Source: JACRCT01 sp049841135
GTDB lineage: Bacteria; Myxococcota; Myxococcia; Myxococcales; UBA5297
Length of the DNA stretch: 64,000 bases
Assembly (NCBI GenBank): GCA_049841135.1
Contig: JASGHK010000005.1
Span: 2,046,001-2,110,000 of the forward strand
Direction of reading: 5' to 3'
Position 1 is the stretch's first letter. Every line of letters starts with the position of its first letter. The notes under the pieces were generated by a model. It searched no databases and was not told where the DNA came from. It saw only the letters and a program-made list of their open reading frames with translations. Shown here one piece after another: positions 18,099-26,549 of this stretch. A program made the position numbers and the translations under genes.

Positions 18099-19196
18099 TC
18101 AAGCGGCGTGGCGCGAGCCATCGTCATGGAAGCGACCGCGGAATGTCCAGCGGAAGGGGTGCGCCTCGAAGTCGTTCCAGTAGCGGATGAAGTCCTCGAT
18201 GCGCGTCACCATCGCCTCGGGTGTGGCGAAGTTCGCGTTCTTGATGATTCGCCGTTGCAGGATGCCGAACCAGATCTCGACCTGGTTGACCCACGAGGCG
18301 TGTTTGGGCGTGTAGACGAAGTGGAACCGTCCGCCGTGCCGCTTGTTGAAGCGGACCCAGGCGTCGCCATGGTGGATGTTGAGGTTGTCCCAGATGACGT
18401 ACACCGGGCCGCGGGGATAGCGGCGAGCAAGCGCCTCCATGAAAGCGTCGAGGTCGGCCGCGGTGCGCCGCTTCCGGAGCTGCCCGAAGACCTTGCCGGT
18501 GCGGACGTCGAAGGCAGCGATGAGCGCGCGGGTGCCGTGGCGGATGTACTCGAACTCGCGCCGACCTTCCCGCCCCGGCGCCGCCGGCCGTCCGAGATGC
18601 TTTCGCTCGAGCGCCTGGATGCAGGTCTTCTCGTCGATGCAGACCACCGAGGCGCCCGGCGGCGGCGAGACGTACAGGTCACAGATGCGCTGGACCATGG
18701 GCCGGAAGTCCGGGTCCGGGCTATGGAGCCAGTAGCGGACTCGATGCGGCCTCAACTCCGCCGCCTTCAGGATGCGCCCGATCTCGGTGAGGCTGATCCG
18801 CTCGCCGGTTTCGGCCTCGAGCGCGGCCCGCAAGGCGGCATGCGTCCAGACGTCCCGCAGAGGCGCCTTCTCCTTGTCCGGCCGCTCGCAGGCCAGCTTG
18901 ATGAGCCCACAGCGCACGTCGACGCCGACTCGGGCCGGACGGCCGGTGCGGCCACGGTCTTTCAGGCTGTCCATCGATGGGTTCAGCGCGAATCGAGTCC
19001 GCCAGCGGTAGACATTCCGCTCGGTGCAGCCGGCACGCCTTGCGATCTCCGGGTTGGTCAGCCCCTGCTCAGCCAGCAGGACGATTCGCGCCCGGACCAC
19101 GTCGCGGTGCGAACCGCACTCCATCCTCGCGGCTGCTTCCAACTCCGCGCGAATCTTCTCGGGAATGATGACCTTGATTGCTTGCGGACCAGGCAT
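18099..19196 (-). CDS. IS630 family transposase
   Basis: 365 residues. An N-terminal helix-turn-helix (LTNPEIARRAGCTERNVYRWRTRF) and a linker (LKDRGRTGRPAR) precede the DDE domain. The three acidic residues are visible in VVCIDEKT, VIWDNLNIHHGD and ASWVNQVEIWFGILQRR. The spacing and the final glutamate context are those of the IS630 family. The reading frame is intact, so the element may still be active. It catalyses cut-and-paste transposition at TA sites. Confidence 0.92.
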   Translation of the reverse strand: MPGPQAIKVIIPEKIRAELEAAARMECGSHRDVVRARIVLLAEQGLTNPEIARRAGCTERNVYRWRTRFALNPSMDSLKDRGRTGRPARVGVDVRCGLIKLACERPDKEKAPLRDVWTHAALRAALEAETGERISLTEIGRILKAAELRPHRVRYWLHSPDPDFRPMVQRICDLYVSPPPGASVVCIDEKTCIQALERKHLGRPAAPGREGRREFEYIRHGTRALIAAFDVRTGKVFGQLRKRRTAADLDAFMEALARRYPRGPVYVIWDNLNIHHGDAWVRFNKRHGGRFHFVYTPKHASWVNQVEIWFGILQRRIIKNANFATPEAMVTRIEDFIRYWNDFEAHPFRWTFRGRFHDDGSRHAA

Positions 19197-19235
19197 GCCC
19201 CTTCGTGGGTTTTTGCCCCGAGGACATTCACGGAT

Positions 19236-19263
19236 CCCGGAAAGAATTTTCGGTGCGCCGTAC
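19236..19263 (-). repeat. IS630 terminal inverted repeat (right)
   Basis: Reverse complement begins GTACGGCGCACCG. It abuts the TA at 19264-19265. Base 19263 supplies the G of the TAG stop codon of the adjacent lipoprotein gene. Confidence 0.75.
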
Positions 19264-19574
19264 TAGGGCCCGCCGGAAAGGCAGACGTTGAAGCCGCAGC
19301 TCTGGCCCTTGCGCTTGCCTTCGACGCACTGAAGGCCCGCCGCGCACTGGCTGCCCGCGGTACAGGGCGCGCACGTGCAAGGGTCGTCCGCGGCGCAGAT
19401 CAGCCCGCCGCCTCCGCCCGCGTCGGGCCCGGGGCCGAGGCCGCCGGCGTCCGCCGCGCTCGAGGTCTGCGCGTCGGCAGCCTCGACCGCGGCGCCGACG
19501 TGGTCCACGAGGGTGTCGCCGCAGGCGGCGAGCCCGAGCGCCAACATTGCCACTGGGAGGAGGCGGGCAGTCAT
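19263..19574 (-). CDS. Small cysteine-rich lipoprotein, last gene of the ECF-caspase operon
   Basis: 103 residues. A lipoprotein signal (MTARLLPVAMLALGLAACG) is followed by an Ala/Asp/Gly linker and a cysteine cluster (CAADDPCTCAPCTAGSQCAAGLQCVEGKRKGQSCGFNVC). The start ATG overlaps the stop of the caspase gene by four bases (ATGA). Its TAG stop straddles the insertion element boundary: TA is the target duplication and G is the first element base. Joining the two flanks also gives TAG, so the protein is unchanged by the insertion. It is probably a surface partner of the caspase-barrel protein. Confidence 0.75.
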   Translation of the reverse strand: MTARLLPVAMLALGLAACGDTLVDHVGAAVEAADAQTSSAADAGGLGPGPDAGGGGGLICAADDPCTCAPCTAGSQCAAGLQCVEGKRKGQSCGFNVCLSGGP

Positions 19575-21088
19575 AGCGAGATCCCCACGGTCAGGCTGCC
19601 GTCGACGCGGCCCTTCACCACCACCGCGCCGTCGAGCTTGAAGAAGCGGGCGCTGCCGCCGGCCTGCAGGCCCACCACGACCGGGCCGAACGCCAGCCCG
19701 GCGTGGAGCGCAGGTCCCGCGGCCAGCTCGGCGGCGGAGAAGCTGCGGCCGTCGCCCAGGCCCTGGGTGTTCCAGGCGTAGCCGAGGTCGATGCCCGCGG
19801 CGAGCTGGAAGCGGCCCGAGAAGAACGGGTAGAGCACCCCGAGGCCGCCGCCCCAGGAGTCGAACGTGAACCGCGTCCCCTGGTCGTCGCCGTAGGCGCG
19901 AATCCAGTCGCCGCGAAGGCGCAGGTCGACGGGGCCCAAGCGAACGGTTCCGCCCACGCGCCAGCCGGCGTTCCAGGCCATCCCCGGCAGCGTGCCCGAG
20001 CCGATGGTCGGCCCGGTGAAGAGCGTGAGCCGCCGGGTCACCTGCTCCTCGCCGCCCTTGGCCTGGCCCGAGGCCACGGCGCTGGGCGCGAGGTCCGGGG
20101 CCTGGCGGGACTGGCCCCGCGCGAGCTCCACCTCGGCCTCACGGTGCGCCGCGCCGCGCCCGCTCTCCACGCGGTAGCGTCCCGAGGGCAGGGCCAGCGT
20201 GGCGCCGCCGGGGGCGTCGACCTGGACGAGCCCCGAGGGAGAGCTGACGCGGAAGGTGGAGCCGGCGTCGCCCGGCAAGGTCAGGCGCGCCTCCGAGCGC
20301 CGCAGGTCGGTGAGCACCACGTCGCCGCGCCCCGACATGCGGATGTCGAAGGTCGGGTGCTGCGGGCCCACCACGGTGGCCGCGGTCCCGGTCTGGGTGC
20401 GCGCGGCGGTGTAACGGAAGGCCTCGGCGAGCGTGACGCGCCCGTCCCCGTCGGCGTCGGCGGGGCCGCGCAGGCCGGCCTCCAGGTGGGCGGTGAAGAA
20501 GCTGCCGCCCAGCGCCGCCGACTCCTGCGCCGGCTCGCCGAGGGCGGTGGAGGCGATGTACGCCACGCCGCGGGGCTCGTCGCCGAGCGGCAGGGCGAAG
20601 TTGAGCGAGGGCGCGGGCCGGGCCCCCTTGACCTGGGTGAGCGCGCCGGACTCGCAGGCGTCGACGATCGCCACGCGCGCGTCCGCAGCCGAGGCGGCCA
20701 TCAAGCCGCGCAGCTCGTCGAAGCCCAGCCGCTCCGGGCCGAGCTCGATCCCCGTCGAGGAGGCGTGCCCGGAGAAGAAGAAGAGCAGGAAGGTGGGCTC
20801 GCCCGCCGACCGCGCCGCGCGGACCGCCGCCTCGGCCTGAGCCAGCGAGCCGCGCACCGCTTCCAAGCTGGGAGCCGCGAGCACCCGGACGTCCTCCGGC
20901 CGGAACTCTCCGAGCTCCACCAGCGCGCGGGCCAGGCGCTCCGCGTCGCGCTCGGCGAACCAGAGCCGGTCGCGACCCGGGGCGCCGTCGTCGCTGCCGA
21001 CCACCACGGCCAGGCGCGAGCCCGCGCCCGCGGCACCGGGCACGGCGAGCAGCGCCGCCGCCAGGGCCACGGCCGGGCCGCTGCGCAT
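19571..21088 (-). CDS. Exported caspase-like (peptidase C14) protein with predicted C-terminal beta-barrel
   Basis: 505 residues. The start at 21088 overlaps the anti-sigma stop (TGATG) and gives a signal peptide (MRSGPAVALAAALLAVPGAAGAG). Residues about 25-250 form a C14 caspase domain with the catalytic pair His108 (FLLFFFSGHAS) and Cys145 (VAIVDACESGA). A sandwich segment follows (TLPGDAGSTFRVSSPSGLVQVDAPGG). From about 345 on come alternating strands such as LTLFTGPTIGSG, VGGTVRLGPVDLRLRGDW and FQLAAGIDLGYAW, which read like an outer-membrane barrel. It is coupled to the ECF and anti-sigma genes, so it is likely to act in envelope sensing or proteolysis. Confidence 0.8.
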   Translation of the reverse strand: MRSGPAVALAAALLAVPGAAGAGSRLAVVVGSDDGAPGRDRLWFAERDAERLARALVELGEFRPEDVRVLAAPSLEAVRGSLAQAEAAVRAARSAGEPTFLLFFFSGHASSTGIELGPERLGFDELRGLMAASAADARVAIVDACESGALTQVKGARPAPSLNFALPLGDEPRGVAYIASTALGEPAQESAALGGSFFTAHLEAGLRGPADADGDGRVTLAEAFRYTAARTQTGTAATVVGPQHPTFDIRMSGRGDVVLTDLRRSEARLTLPGDAGSTFRVSSPSGLVQVDAPGGATLALPSGRYRVESGRGAAHREAEVELARGQSRQAPDLAPSAVASGQAKGGEEQVTRRLTLFTGPTIGSGTLPGMAWNAGWRVGGTVRLGPVDLRLRGDWIRAYGDDQGTRFTFDSWGGGLGVLYPFFSGRFQLAAGIDLGYAWNTQGLGDGRSFSAAELAAGPALHAGLAFGPVVVGLQAGGSARFFKLDGAVVVKGRVDGSLTVGISL

Positions 21089-21837
21089 CACGGCTGCTTC
21101 TCCAGCAGCACCGTCGTTTGAGCGCTGCCCGCGGGCAGGCCGCGCAGCGCCGAGAGGCGGCGCACGTCGCCCTCGAAGGACGAGGCCACCGCGGACTCGA
21201 CGGCGGAGAAGGGGACCGCGCTCGGGGCGCACACCGCGAACAGCCGCTCCGGCCCTGTGGCCCCATCGAGCACGGCGCCGCCCGGCAGCGTCGCGTCTCC
21301 GCTCACGGCTGCGCCGCCTTCGCCTTCGACCGGGTAGAGCCGCGAGGTGGCGCCGCGCTCGTCCACCGAGAGGAGCCACAGCTGGCAGGGCACGGCGGTG
21401 CGGACGTTGAAGCGCAGCGAGGCGCCGGAGGCCACCGGGCCGCCGTCCTCGACCCGGGTCGCGGGGCCGCCGGTGGAGGCGAAGACGGAGAGGCCGAGCG
21501 GGGCGCCCTTCAGGCCCACGTAGCCGGGGTCGGCGCTCTGCGGACGCATCACCATCACCAGCGCGGCGGCGGCGAGGGCGAGCGCCGCGGGCAGCGGGGC
21601 CCAGGCGAGCCATCGGCGGCGCTCCGGACTTTCGCGGCGCCGGGCGGCGGGGAGGTCGGCAGGAACGATGCGTCCGAGCATCGCGGGGAGGACCTCGCGT
21701 CGGAACTCCTCGCCCTCGTCGCGCATGCGCCCCAGGCGGGTCCGGCAGCCCGCGCACGACTCGACGTGACCGGACACCGCGGGTTCGGCCGCACCCGCCA
21801 GGTGCATCTCCAAGGCGAGATCGGAAGGGCAGTTCAT
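21088..21837 (-). CDS. Anti-sigma factor-like membrane protein with DUF4384 domain
   Basis: 249 residues. The N-terminal region has a zinc-finger-like anti-sigma pattern (LEMHLAGAAEPAVSGHVESCAGCRTRLG, with HxxxCxxC). One membrane helix follows (PLPAALALAAAALVMVM), and the outer part holds a DUF4384-type segment (LRFNVRTAVPCQLWLLSVDERGATSRLYPVEGEGG). It overlaps the ECF gene by ATGA and the caspase gene by TGATG. It should hold the ECF sigma factor at the inner membrane until a periplasmic signal is sensed. The assignment as anti-sigma rests on the HxxxCxxC motif, topology and position. Confidence 0.8.
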   Translation of the reverse strand: MNCPSDLALEMHLAGAAEPAVSGHVESCAGCRTRLGRMRDEGEEFRREVLPAMLGRIVPADLPAARRRESPERRRWLAWAPLPAALALAAAALVMVMRPQSADPGYVGLKGAPLGLSVFASTGGPATRVEDGGPVASGASLRFNVRTAVPCQLWLLSVDERGATSRLYPVEGEGGAAVSGDATLPGGAVLDGATGPERLFAVCAPSAVPFSAVESAVASSFEGDVRRLSALRGLPAGSAQTTVLLEKQP

Positions 21838-22334
21838 GACTCGCCCCCCGCCAGCAGCTCGCGGGCGCGGGCGAAGAACCGCTCCAGCTTGCGGGTCACG
21901 GTCTTGCGCGAGACGCCCAGCTGGGCCGCCACCTCCTGCCGCTCCAGGTCGTGCGCGAAGACGCCGGCCACGATCGCCCGGGTCTCCTCGTCGACGCCCT
22001 CGAAGAGCGGGCCCGCGAGCATGGACTGCGCCAGCGCCTCCGACGGATCCTCAGAGTGCTCGGCGCGGTCCGCGGCCTCGGCCTCCAGCTTGCGGCTGCG
22101 CCGGCGATCGTCCCGCAGGCGGTTGAAGCAGTGGTTGGTCGCGACCGCGAACACGAAGGGGACGGCGACGGTTCGCTCGCGCAGCTTGTCGGGGTGCTGG
22201 AGGAGCCTCACGAAGACCTCCTGCGTCGCGTCGCGCGCGGCCTCGCGATCCCCGAGAAGCCGGAGGCACCGACGGTAGACCACCGGGCCCAGCTCCTCGT
22301 ACAGGCGAACAAGCTCGCGCTGGTCGTCTTGCAC
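21834..22334 (-). CDS. ECF-type RNA polymerase sigma factor
   Basis: 166 residues with a GTG start at 22334 and GAGGG upstream. Region 2 is seen in LVRLYEELGPVVYRRCLRLLGDREAARDATQEVFVRLL and VPFVFAVATNHCFNRLRDDRRR. Region 4 is seen in EETRAIVAGVFAHDLERQEVAAQLGVSRKTVTRKLERFFARAR. It heads a four-gene overlapping operon. Its own promoter (22350-22379) carries a motif repeated with identical spacing upstream of the ZU5-like lipoprotein gene, which suggests autoregulation and at least one distant target. Confidence 0.92.
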   Translation of the reverse strand: MQDDQRELVRLYEELGPVVYRRCLRLLGDREAARDATQEVFVRLLQHPDKLRERTVAVPFVFAVATNHCFNRLRDDRRRSRKLEAEAADRAEHSEDPSEALAQSMLAGPLFEGVDEETRAIVAGVFAHDLERQEVAAQLGVSRKTVTRKLERFFARARELLAGGES

Positions 22335-22349
22335 CGAGCCCTCGAAAGT

Positions 22350-22379
22350 GAAGACACCCGACGTTGGAGGCGTGGGACA
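22350..22379 (-). promoter_or_regulatory. Autoregulatory ECF promoter
   Basis: On the minus strand: TGTCCCACGCC (22379-22369), 8 bases, CGGGTGTCTTC (22360-22350). The start codon is at 22334, so the leader is only about 12 nt. A reverse copy of the -35 core (TGTCCCACG on the plus strand, 22398-22406) makes a 9-bp inverted repeat with it, but no matching -10 follows that copy. Confidence 0.65.
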
Positions 22380-22553
22380 TCCAGGCAGCGGCCGCCCTGT
22401 CCCACGAATACTTCGATGCCGAAGTGGCTGAGCCGTTGCCTGCGTGCGCAGCCCGAGAGGCCCCTGAACAGGTGTCGTGGGACCATCCGAGGCGTGGCGT
22501 GAAGCACTCAGGCTCGGACTCCGCCGTAGAATCGGCGCGTCGAATTCACCCCC

Positions 22554-25500
22554 ATGGCCTACCCTCGATGCAGAACAATCATCCTCTGGTCTCTGGCGAT
22601 CGCGACGTTGGCCGCGCTCGGGGGCATGGTCATTCGTGCTGCGGGCCGGGCACCCGAAGGAGCTTCGAGTCTTGCTCCAGGAATGGATATGCCGCGTCAG
22701 GCACCCGGCTCTCTCCTGACAGAGGTCTCGGCCGCCCCGACTGCGGTCATCACCGGTCGGGTCTCGGGGCCGGCAGGCCCGGTCGCCGGCGCGGTCGTGG
22801 TGGCAACGGAGGACCCACTCGACGATCTCGCGTTGCTGCCGTGCGATTGCGTCCCCGAGTGCACCGAGCGACTGGCGAGCTGCTCCTGTGAGCCCGCGGC
22901 GGAGCGGCTCGCCGAGGAGTTCCTGTCGCGCGAGGACGATCTCGCCCGCACCTTCACGGCGGCCTCTGCGGAGGATGGAACGTTCGCGGTCCCCGTCTCC
23001 ACGGGCCGCTTCGTCCTCCTGGCCCGGAAGGGGCGTGGGTTTGCAGCGCTAAGCGAGGTCGCCAGCGGGACCTACGGACTCGAGCTGGTGCTCCGCACGG
23101 CGAAGACCTGTACCGCCCGGGTACGGACTTCCGACAAGACGCGAATGGCGGGCGTCCGAGTCCTCGTGACACAGGGCAAGCACGTGCTGCGAAAGGTCAG
23201 CGACGGCCTCGGGAAGGTCGAGGTCGACGCGGTTTTCGACGAGCGCTGCGACTTCTTGGCGGTGCACCCTGGGTTCCTCCCGGCCCACGGCTCCACCACC
23301 AGCGGGTTCACCACGGCGGACCTGGACCTCGAAGAGCCCGCGCGAGTCCAGGGCCGTGTCTCGCTCGACGGGTCTCCAGTCCCGGGAATCGAAGTCCGCC
23401 TCTTGAAGGGCCACCTCCGGAGTGCCGCGAAGACGGATGGTCGAGGCGAGTTCACCTTCGAGCGTCTGCGTTCCGAGGAGGTGCACCTGGTGACCGCGAC
23501 GGGCGGGAAGTGCGCGAGCGCCCACGTCCAGGCCTTCCCGGCCAACGTCCCCGCGGATCCGGTGGTGCTCTCCCTCGGCGACTGCCACACCCTCTCGGGA
23601 AGGGTCACGACCGTGCAAGGGGAGCCGCTGGCGGACGCCACGCTCACCTTGAGCGACGGCGCGGGCGGACTGGAGGTGGTGGCGAAGTCGGCGGCGGACG
23701 GCAGCTTCCGTTTCGAGGACGCGCTGGAGGCACTGGAGAACCTGACGGTGGAGCGGAAGGGGTATGAGCGGCGGTCCGGGCGGATTCCAGGCAGGGTTCG
23801 TGCGCCATTGACCATCGTCCTGCGGCCTGCCGCTCCGTTGCGGGGTCGCGTGCTCAGCGCAGCCGATGCGAGGCCCGTCCCGGACGCCCTGGTCGTGCTG
23901 GAAGACCCCAAGAACGACGACCGCTGGGTCGGAACTACGCGGACGATCCCCGACGGCTCGTTCACTTTGGACGAGGCGCCGGCGGGCGAGTTCGTGCTCA
24001 GGGTCATGCACGACGACTTCTTCGAGGTCAGACGGTTGACGAAATTGCCAGGCGACCATGTCGAGGTCGCGCTCGAGCCAGGGTCCGTCATCGAGGGGAA
24101 GGTCCTGGGCCCCGACGGCTCACCCTGCGCAGGGGCGCACATCGCGGTCGCGCAGGGTCATAGGTCCTCTGGGGAAACGGACCTCGAGGGTCGCTTCCGC
24201 CTGACCAGTCTGGCCAAGGGCTCCCAGGTCTTGCAGGTGAACCCGCCGAGGGAGTTGGCCGCGATCCCAGCGCGCCTGGAGTTCGACATTACCGGGCCGC
24301 GGGTCGAGCTCGCGGTGAAGCTCGAGGCGGCGGCGACGCTTTCGGGGGTGGTGGTCGACGCCGAGGACAGGCCGATCGCCGCGGCACAGGTCTTCGCAGG
24401 GCCATCGGATGGAACTCGCCGGCGTTCGGACGATCCAGGCGGCCAGGACGGCGAAGAGACCGGCGCGACGGGGAGGTTCGAGCTCCGTCACCTGCGGTCG
24501 GGCTCGTACCTCGTCACCGCAGAGGCCGAGGGTTTCGAGGAATCCAAGCAGCAGGCCAAGACCGGGCAGACAGTGACGCTACGTCTCGAGCGCGAGCGGA
24601 CGAAGATGGTCGTGCGCGGAAGGGTCGTCTCGCCCGAGGGCGAACCCGTGCGCATCTTCACCCTCGACCGATGCGAGACGCGCAGCGCCGACGGTCGCTT
24701 CCAGACGGAGCGCTGGCCCCAGAGCCTGTACGATCTCGAGGTGACCGCGCCCGGCTACGCCTCGCTCACGAGGCCCCTGGAGCACAAGGCGGGTGAGGTG
24801 CTCGACCTCGGAGACCTCGTCCTCTCCCGCGGTTCTACGCTCGCCGGGGTCGTCCTCGAGGACGGGAGCCTCACGCCGCTCGCGGACGCTTTCGTCGAGG
24901 CGGGGACCGCGGAGGCGCTCGCGGACTGGTTCGAGAGCGTGGAGCATCCGAACTCCTACGTCGCCGAGCGCCTCGCCGAGCATCCGAGGACCGGCAAGGA
25001 CGGCACGTTCCGCCTGGAGCACCGGGGCCCGGAGGCGACGCACCTCTTCGTGTACGAAGCCGGCCATCGTCCGCGCGTCCTCGCCGTTCCGCCGGATCGC
25101 GAGAACATCCAGGTCTTCCTGGAGCGGGGCGGCGAGATCCAGGGGACGGTCAAGGACGACCCGGGCGAGCTGAAGCGAGCCCGAGGCTGGGTCCGGTCGA
25201 CGCACCCGAAGCTCGTGATGCACATCGACTACCGCACTCCCGAGGAGCCCCACCTGGCGAACCTGGACTCCTCCGGAGCCTTCGTGATCTCCGGGTTGGC
25301 GCCGGGCCGCTACGAGGTCACCGCGGTACAGCCTGGCAACCCCTCGGCGGTCTACACCAAGGTCGAGGTCGACGTCCCGATGCGTGGCCGCGCGACCGTC
25401 GACGTTGCACGCCGGCATGGCTTCGACGTGATTCTGCACGTCATCGAGGCCGACGGCAGTCCGGCGGAGTACTCATACGGCCAGTTGGTCGCGGGCGAGG

Positions 25501-25757
25501 TCGGTCTGCCGGCTACGTCTTCCGAGCGCGAAGCGCTCAATCGGCAGTCGCAATGGGCGGTGACGTTGCTGGCGGGGCGCGGCTTCCCAGCCGTCGCGCC
25601 GGGGCGGTATACGCTGCTGGTGCCGACCAGGGAGAAGGAGGGGGGCACGCACGTCCTGCGAGAGGTCGTCGACATCACGAAGGACCGCCAGGTGCTCGAG
25701 GTGAGGCTGAGGCGGGGGCTGCCGGTCTTCGTGGACTCGCCGAAGTCCGAGCCGTGA
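22554..25757 (+). CDS. Large exported protein with multiple carboxypeptidase regulatory-like domains
   Basis: 1067 residues. One N-terminal hydrophobic segment (IILWSLAIATLAALGGMVIRA) serves as signal or anchor. The rest is a chain of about eight beta-sandwich units with the pattern 'hGrVxxxxGxPlxgAxVxl... DGxFxfxxLxxGxYxLxVxAxGY', for example SGRVTTVQGEPLADATLTLSDG, GVVVDAEDRPIAAAQVFAG and RGRVVSPEGEPVRIF. A cysteine cluster (CDCVPECTERLASCSCEP) lies in the first unit. It is probably periplasmic or on the cell surface, as an adhesion or structural stalk; no enzyme site is seen. A shorter relative is at 38524-40791. Confidence 0.8.
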   Translation: MAYPRCRTIILWSLAIATLAALGGMVIRAAGRAPEGASSLAPGMDMPRQAPGSLLTEVSAAPTAVITGRVSGPAGPVAGAVVVATEDPLDDLALLPCDCVPECTERLASCSCEPAAERLAEEFLSREDDLARTFTAASAEDGTFAVPVSTGRFVLLARKGRGFAALSEVASGTYGLELVLRTAKTCTARVRTSDKTRMAGVRVLVTQGKHVLRKVSDGLGKVEVDAVFDERCDFLAVHPGFLPAHGSTTSGFTTADLDLEEPARVQGRVSLDGSPVPGIEVRLLKGHLRSAAKTDGRGEFTFERLRSEEVHLVTATGGKCASAHVQAFPANVPADPVVLSLGDCHTLSGRVTTVQGEPLADATLTLSDGAGGLEVVAKSAADGSFRFEDALEALENLTVERKGYERRSGRIPGRVRAPLTIVLRPAAPLRGRVLSAADARPVPDALVVLEDPKNDDRWVGTTRTIPDGSFTLDEAPAGEFVLRVMHDDFFEVRRLTKLPGDHVEVALEPGSVIEGKVLGPDGSPCAGAHIAVAQGHRSSGETDLEGRFRLTSLAKGSQVLQVNPPRELAAIPARLEFDITGPRVELAVKLEAAATLSGVVVDAEDRPIAAAQVFAGPSDGTRRRSDDPGGQDGEETGATGRFELRHLRSGSYLVTAEAEGFEESKQQAKTGQTVTLRLERERTKMVVRGRVVSPEGEPVRIFTLDRCETRSADGRFQTERWPQSLYDLEVTAPGYASLTRPLEHKAGEVLDLGDLVLSRGSTLAGVVLEDGSLTPLADAFVEAGTAEALADWFESVEHPNSYVAERLAEHPRTGKDGTFRLEHRGPEATHLFVYEAGHRPRVLAVPPDRENIQVFLERGGEIQGTVKDDPGELKRARGWVRSTHPKLVMHIDYRTPEEPHLANLDSSGAFVISGLAPGRYEVTAVQPGNPSAVYTKVEVDVPMRGRATVDVARRHGFDVILHVIEADGSPAEYSYGQLVAGEVGLPATSSEREALNRQSQWAVTLLAGRGFPAVAPGRYTLLVPTREKEGGTHVLREVVDITKDRQVLEVRLRRGLPVFVDSPKSEP

Positions 25758-26303
25758 AGCCTGAGGGCCTGGCTGCCTCGGCCGTCAGGCAGGCGCTTCT
25801 TCCACGCGGCATCGAGCACGAGCGGTCGCGGTCGATTCTGAGCGCCGCCCCGGCCGAATGCTGGAGCCGAGGACGCCGAGCGCGACGAGGACCATCGACC
25901 GCTGCATGGGCCTTTCCCTCCGGTGGCTACTAGAGCCTGGCGCTCCGTGCGCTCGACCGCCGCGGGTGGACCCTCGTTCGAGGTCGGGCCGCCTGGAGAG
26001 TTCCTTTGAGTCGAAGACGCGCCCTCGCGATGGTCGTCGTCGTTGGCCCGACATGGCCAACGCGCTCGCCTACTTTCCCGAGGCCGACTCGTACCTGAGT
26101 TCGGTCTCGAGCCCCCGCGCGCCATTCCGGCCCCGCAGAGGATGGCCGAGGACGAGCTCACGGCGGGCCCGACCGCCCTCGAGGCTTCGCTGAGCGCGAC
26201 CGCCGATGCTCGGCAGCCGGAGCGAAGGACGGCAAGGCCAAGGTCCAGAAAGAGTCCTGCCTCCCGAGGCGCAGGGCCAGTACCCCCGGGAGGCAGAACG
26301 GTG
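25758..26303. other. Intergenic stretch, possible gene remnant on the minus strand
   Basis: No convincing gene. On the minus strand an ATG at 25907 has a strong ribosome site (GGAGGGAAAGG) and starts a signal-peptide-like peptide (MQRSMVLVALGVLGSS). The peptide loses coherence and ends at 25785 after 40 residues. This may be the broken start of an exported protein gene. Confidence 0.35.
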
Positions 26304-26549
26304 ATGCCAGAAAACTGCCGAGTTCGATGGTTCGCCCGTTTGCTAACGCTGCTGAGCGGGGCGGCCGTTCTGCCTCCTAGCCAAGGGTGGAGTTCTTCGG
26401 GCCAGCAGCAAGCCTCGACGCAGCGCGAGGAGGCTCTGCAAACCTCCGGCCAGGGCGGCTGTCGCAGCGACCTGAGGGGCACGCCTCGACCGAGGAGTTG
26501 CGCTCAGCGCAGCGCAACGTCCGACACCTGGATGTCCGGGTGGTGGTAG
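26304..26549 (+). CDS. Possible small secreted protein or truncated gene start
   Basis: 81 residues from an ATG with GGAGG 10 bases upstream. The first 30 residues look like a signal peptide (VRWFARLLTLLSGAAVLPPSQG). The rest (QQQASTQREEALQTSGQGGCRSDLRG) has no family and runs 46 bases into the convergent ferredoxin gene. Base composition at the start differs from the flanking non-coding sequence. It may be a real small protein, or the head of a regulatory-repeat protein lost by deletion. Confidence 0.3.
   Translation: MPENCRVRWFARLLTLLSGAAVLPPSQGWSSSGQQQASTQREEALQTSGQGGCRSDLRGTPRPRSCAQRSATSDTWMSGWW

Larger units (their letters stand above)
17747..19263 (-). mobile_element. IS630-family insertion sequence with an accessory ORF
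   Basis: Imperfect 28-bp terminal inverted repeats lie at 17747-17774 and 19236-19263 (21 of 28 positions match; both begin GTAC-GGCGC/TGCGC). They are flanked by a TA duplication (17745-17746 and 19264-19265), the target expected for the IS630/Tc1-mariner superfamily. The element is 1517 bp, longer than the usual 1.0-1.2 kb, because it holds a second small ORF besides the transposase. It inserted at the stop codon of a lipoprotein gene. Confidence 0.85.

Noticed and set aside
22398..22483. Further TGTCCCACG/CGTGGGAC copies as promoters of the gene at 22554
   Set aside because: No GGTGT element at the right distance on the plus strand.
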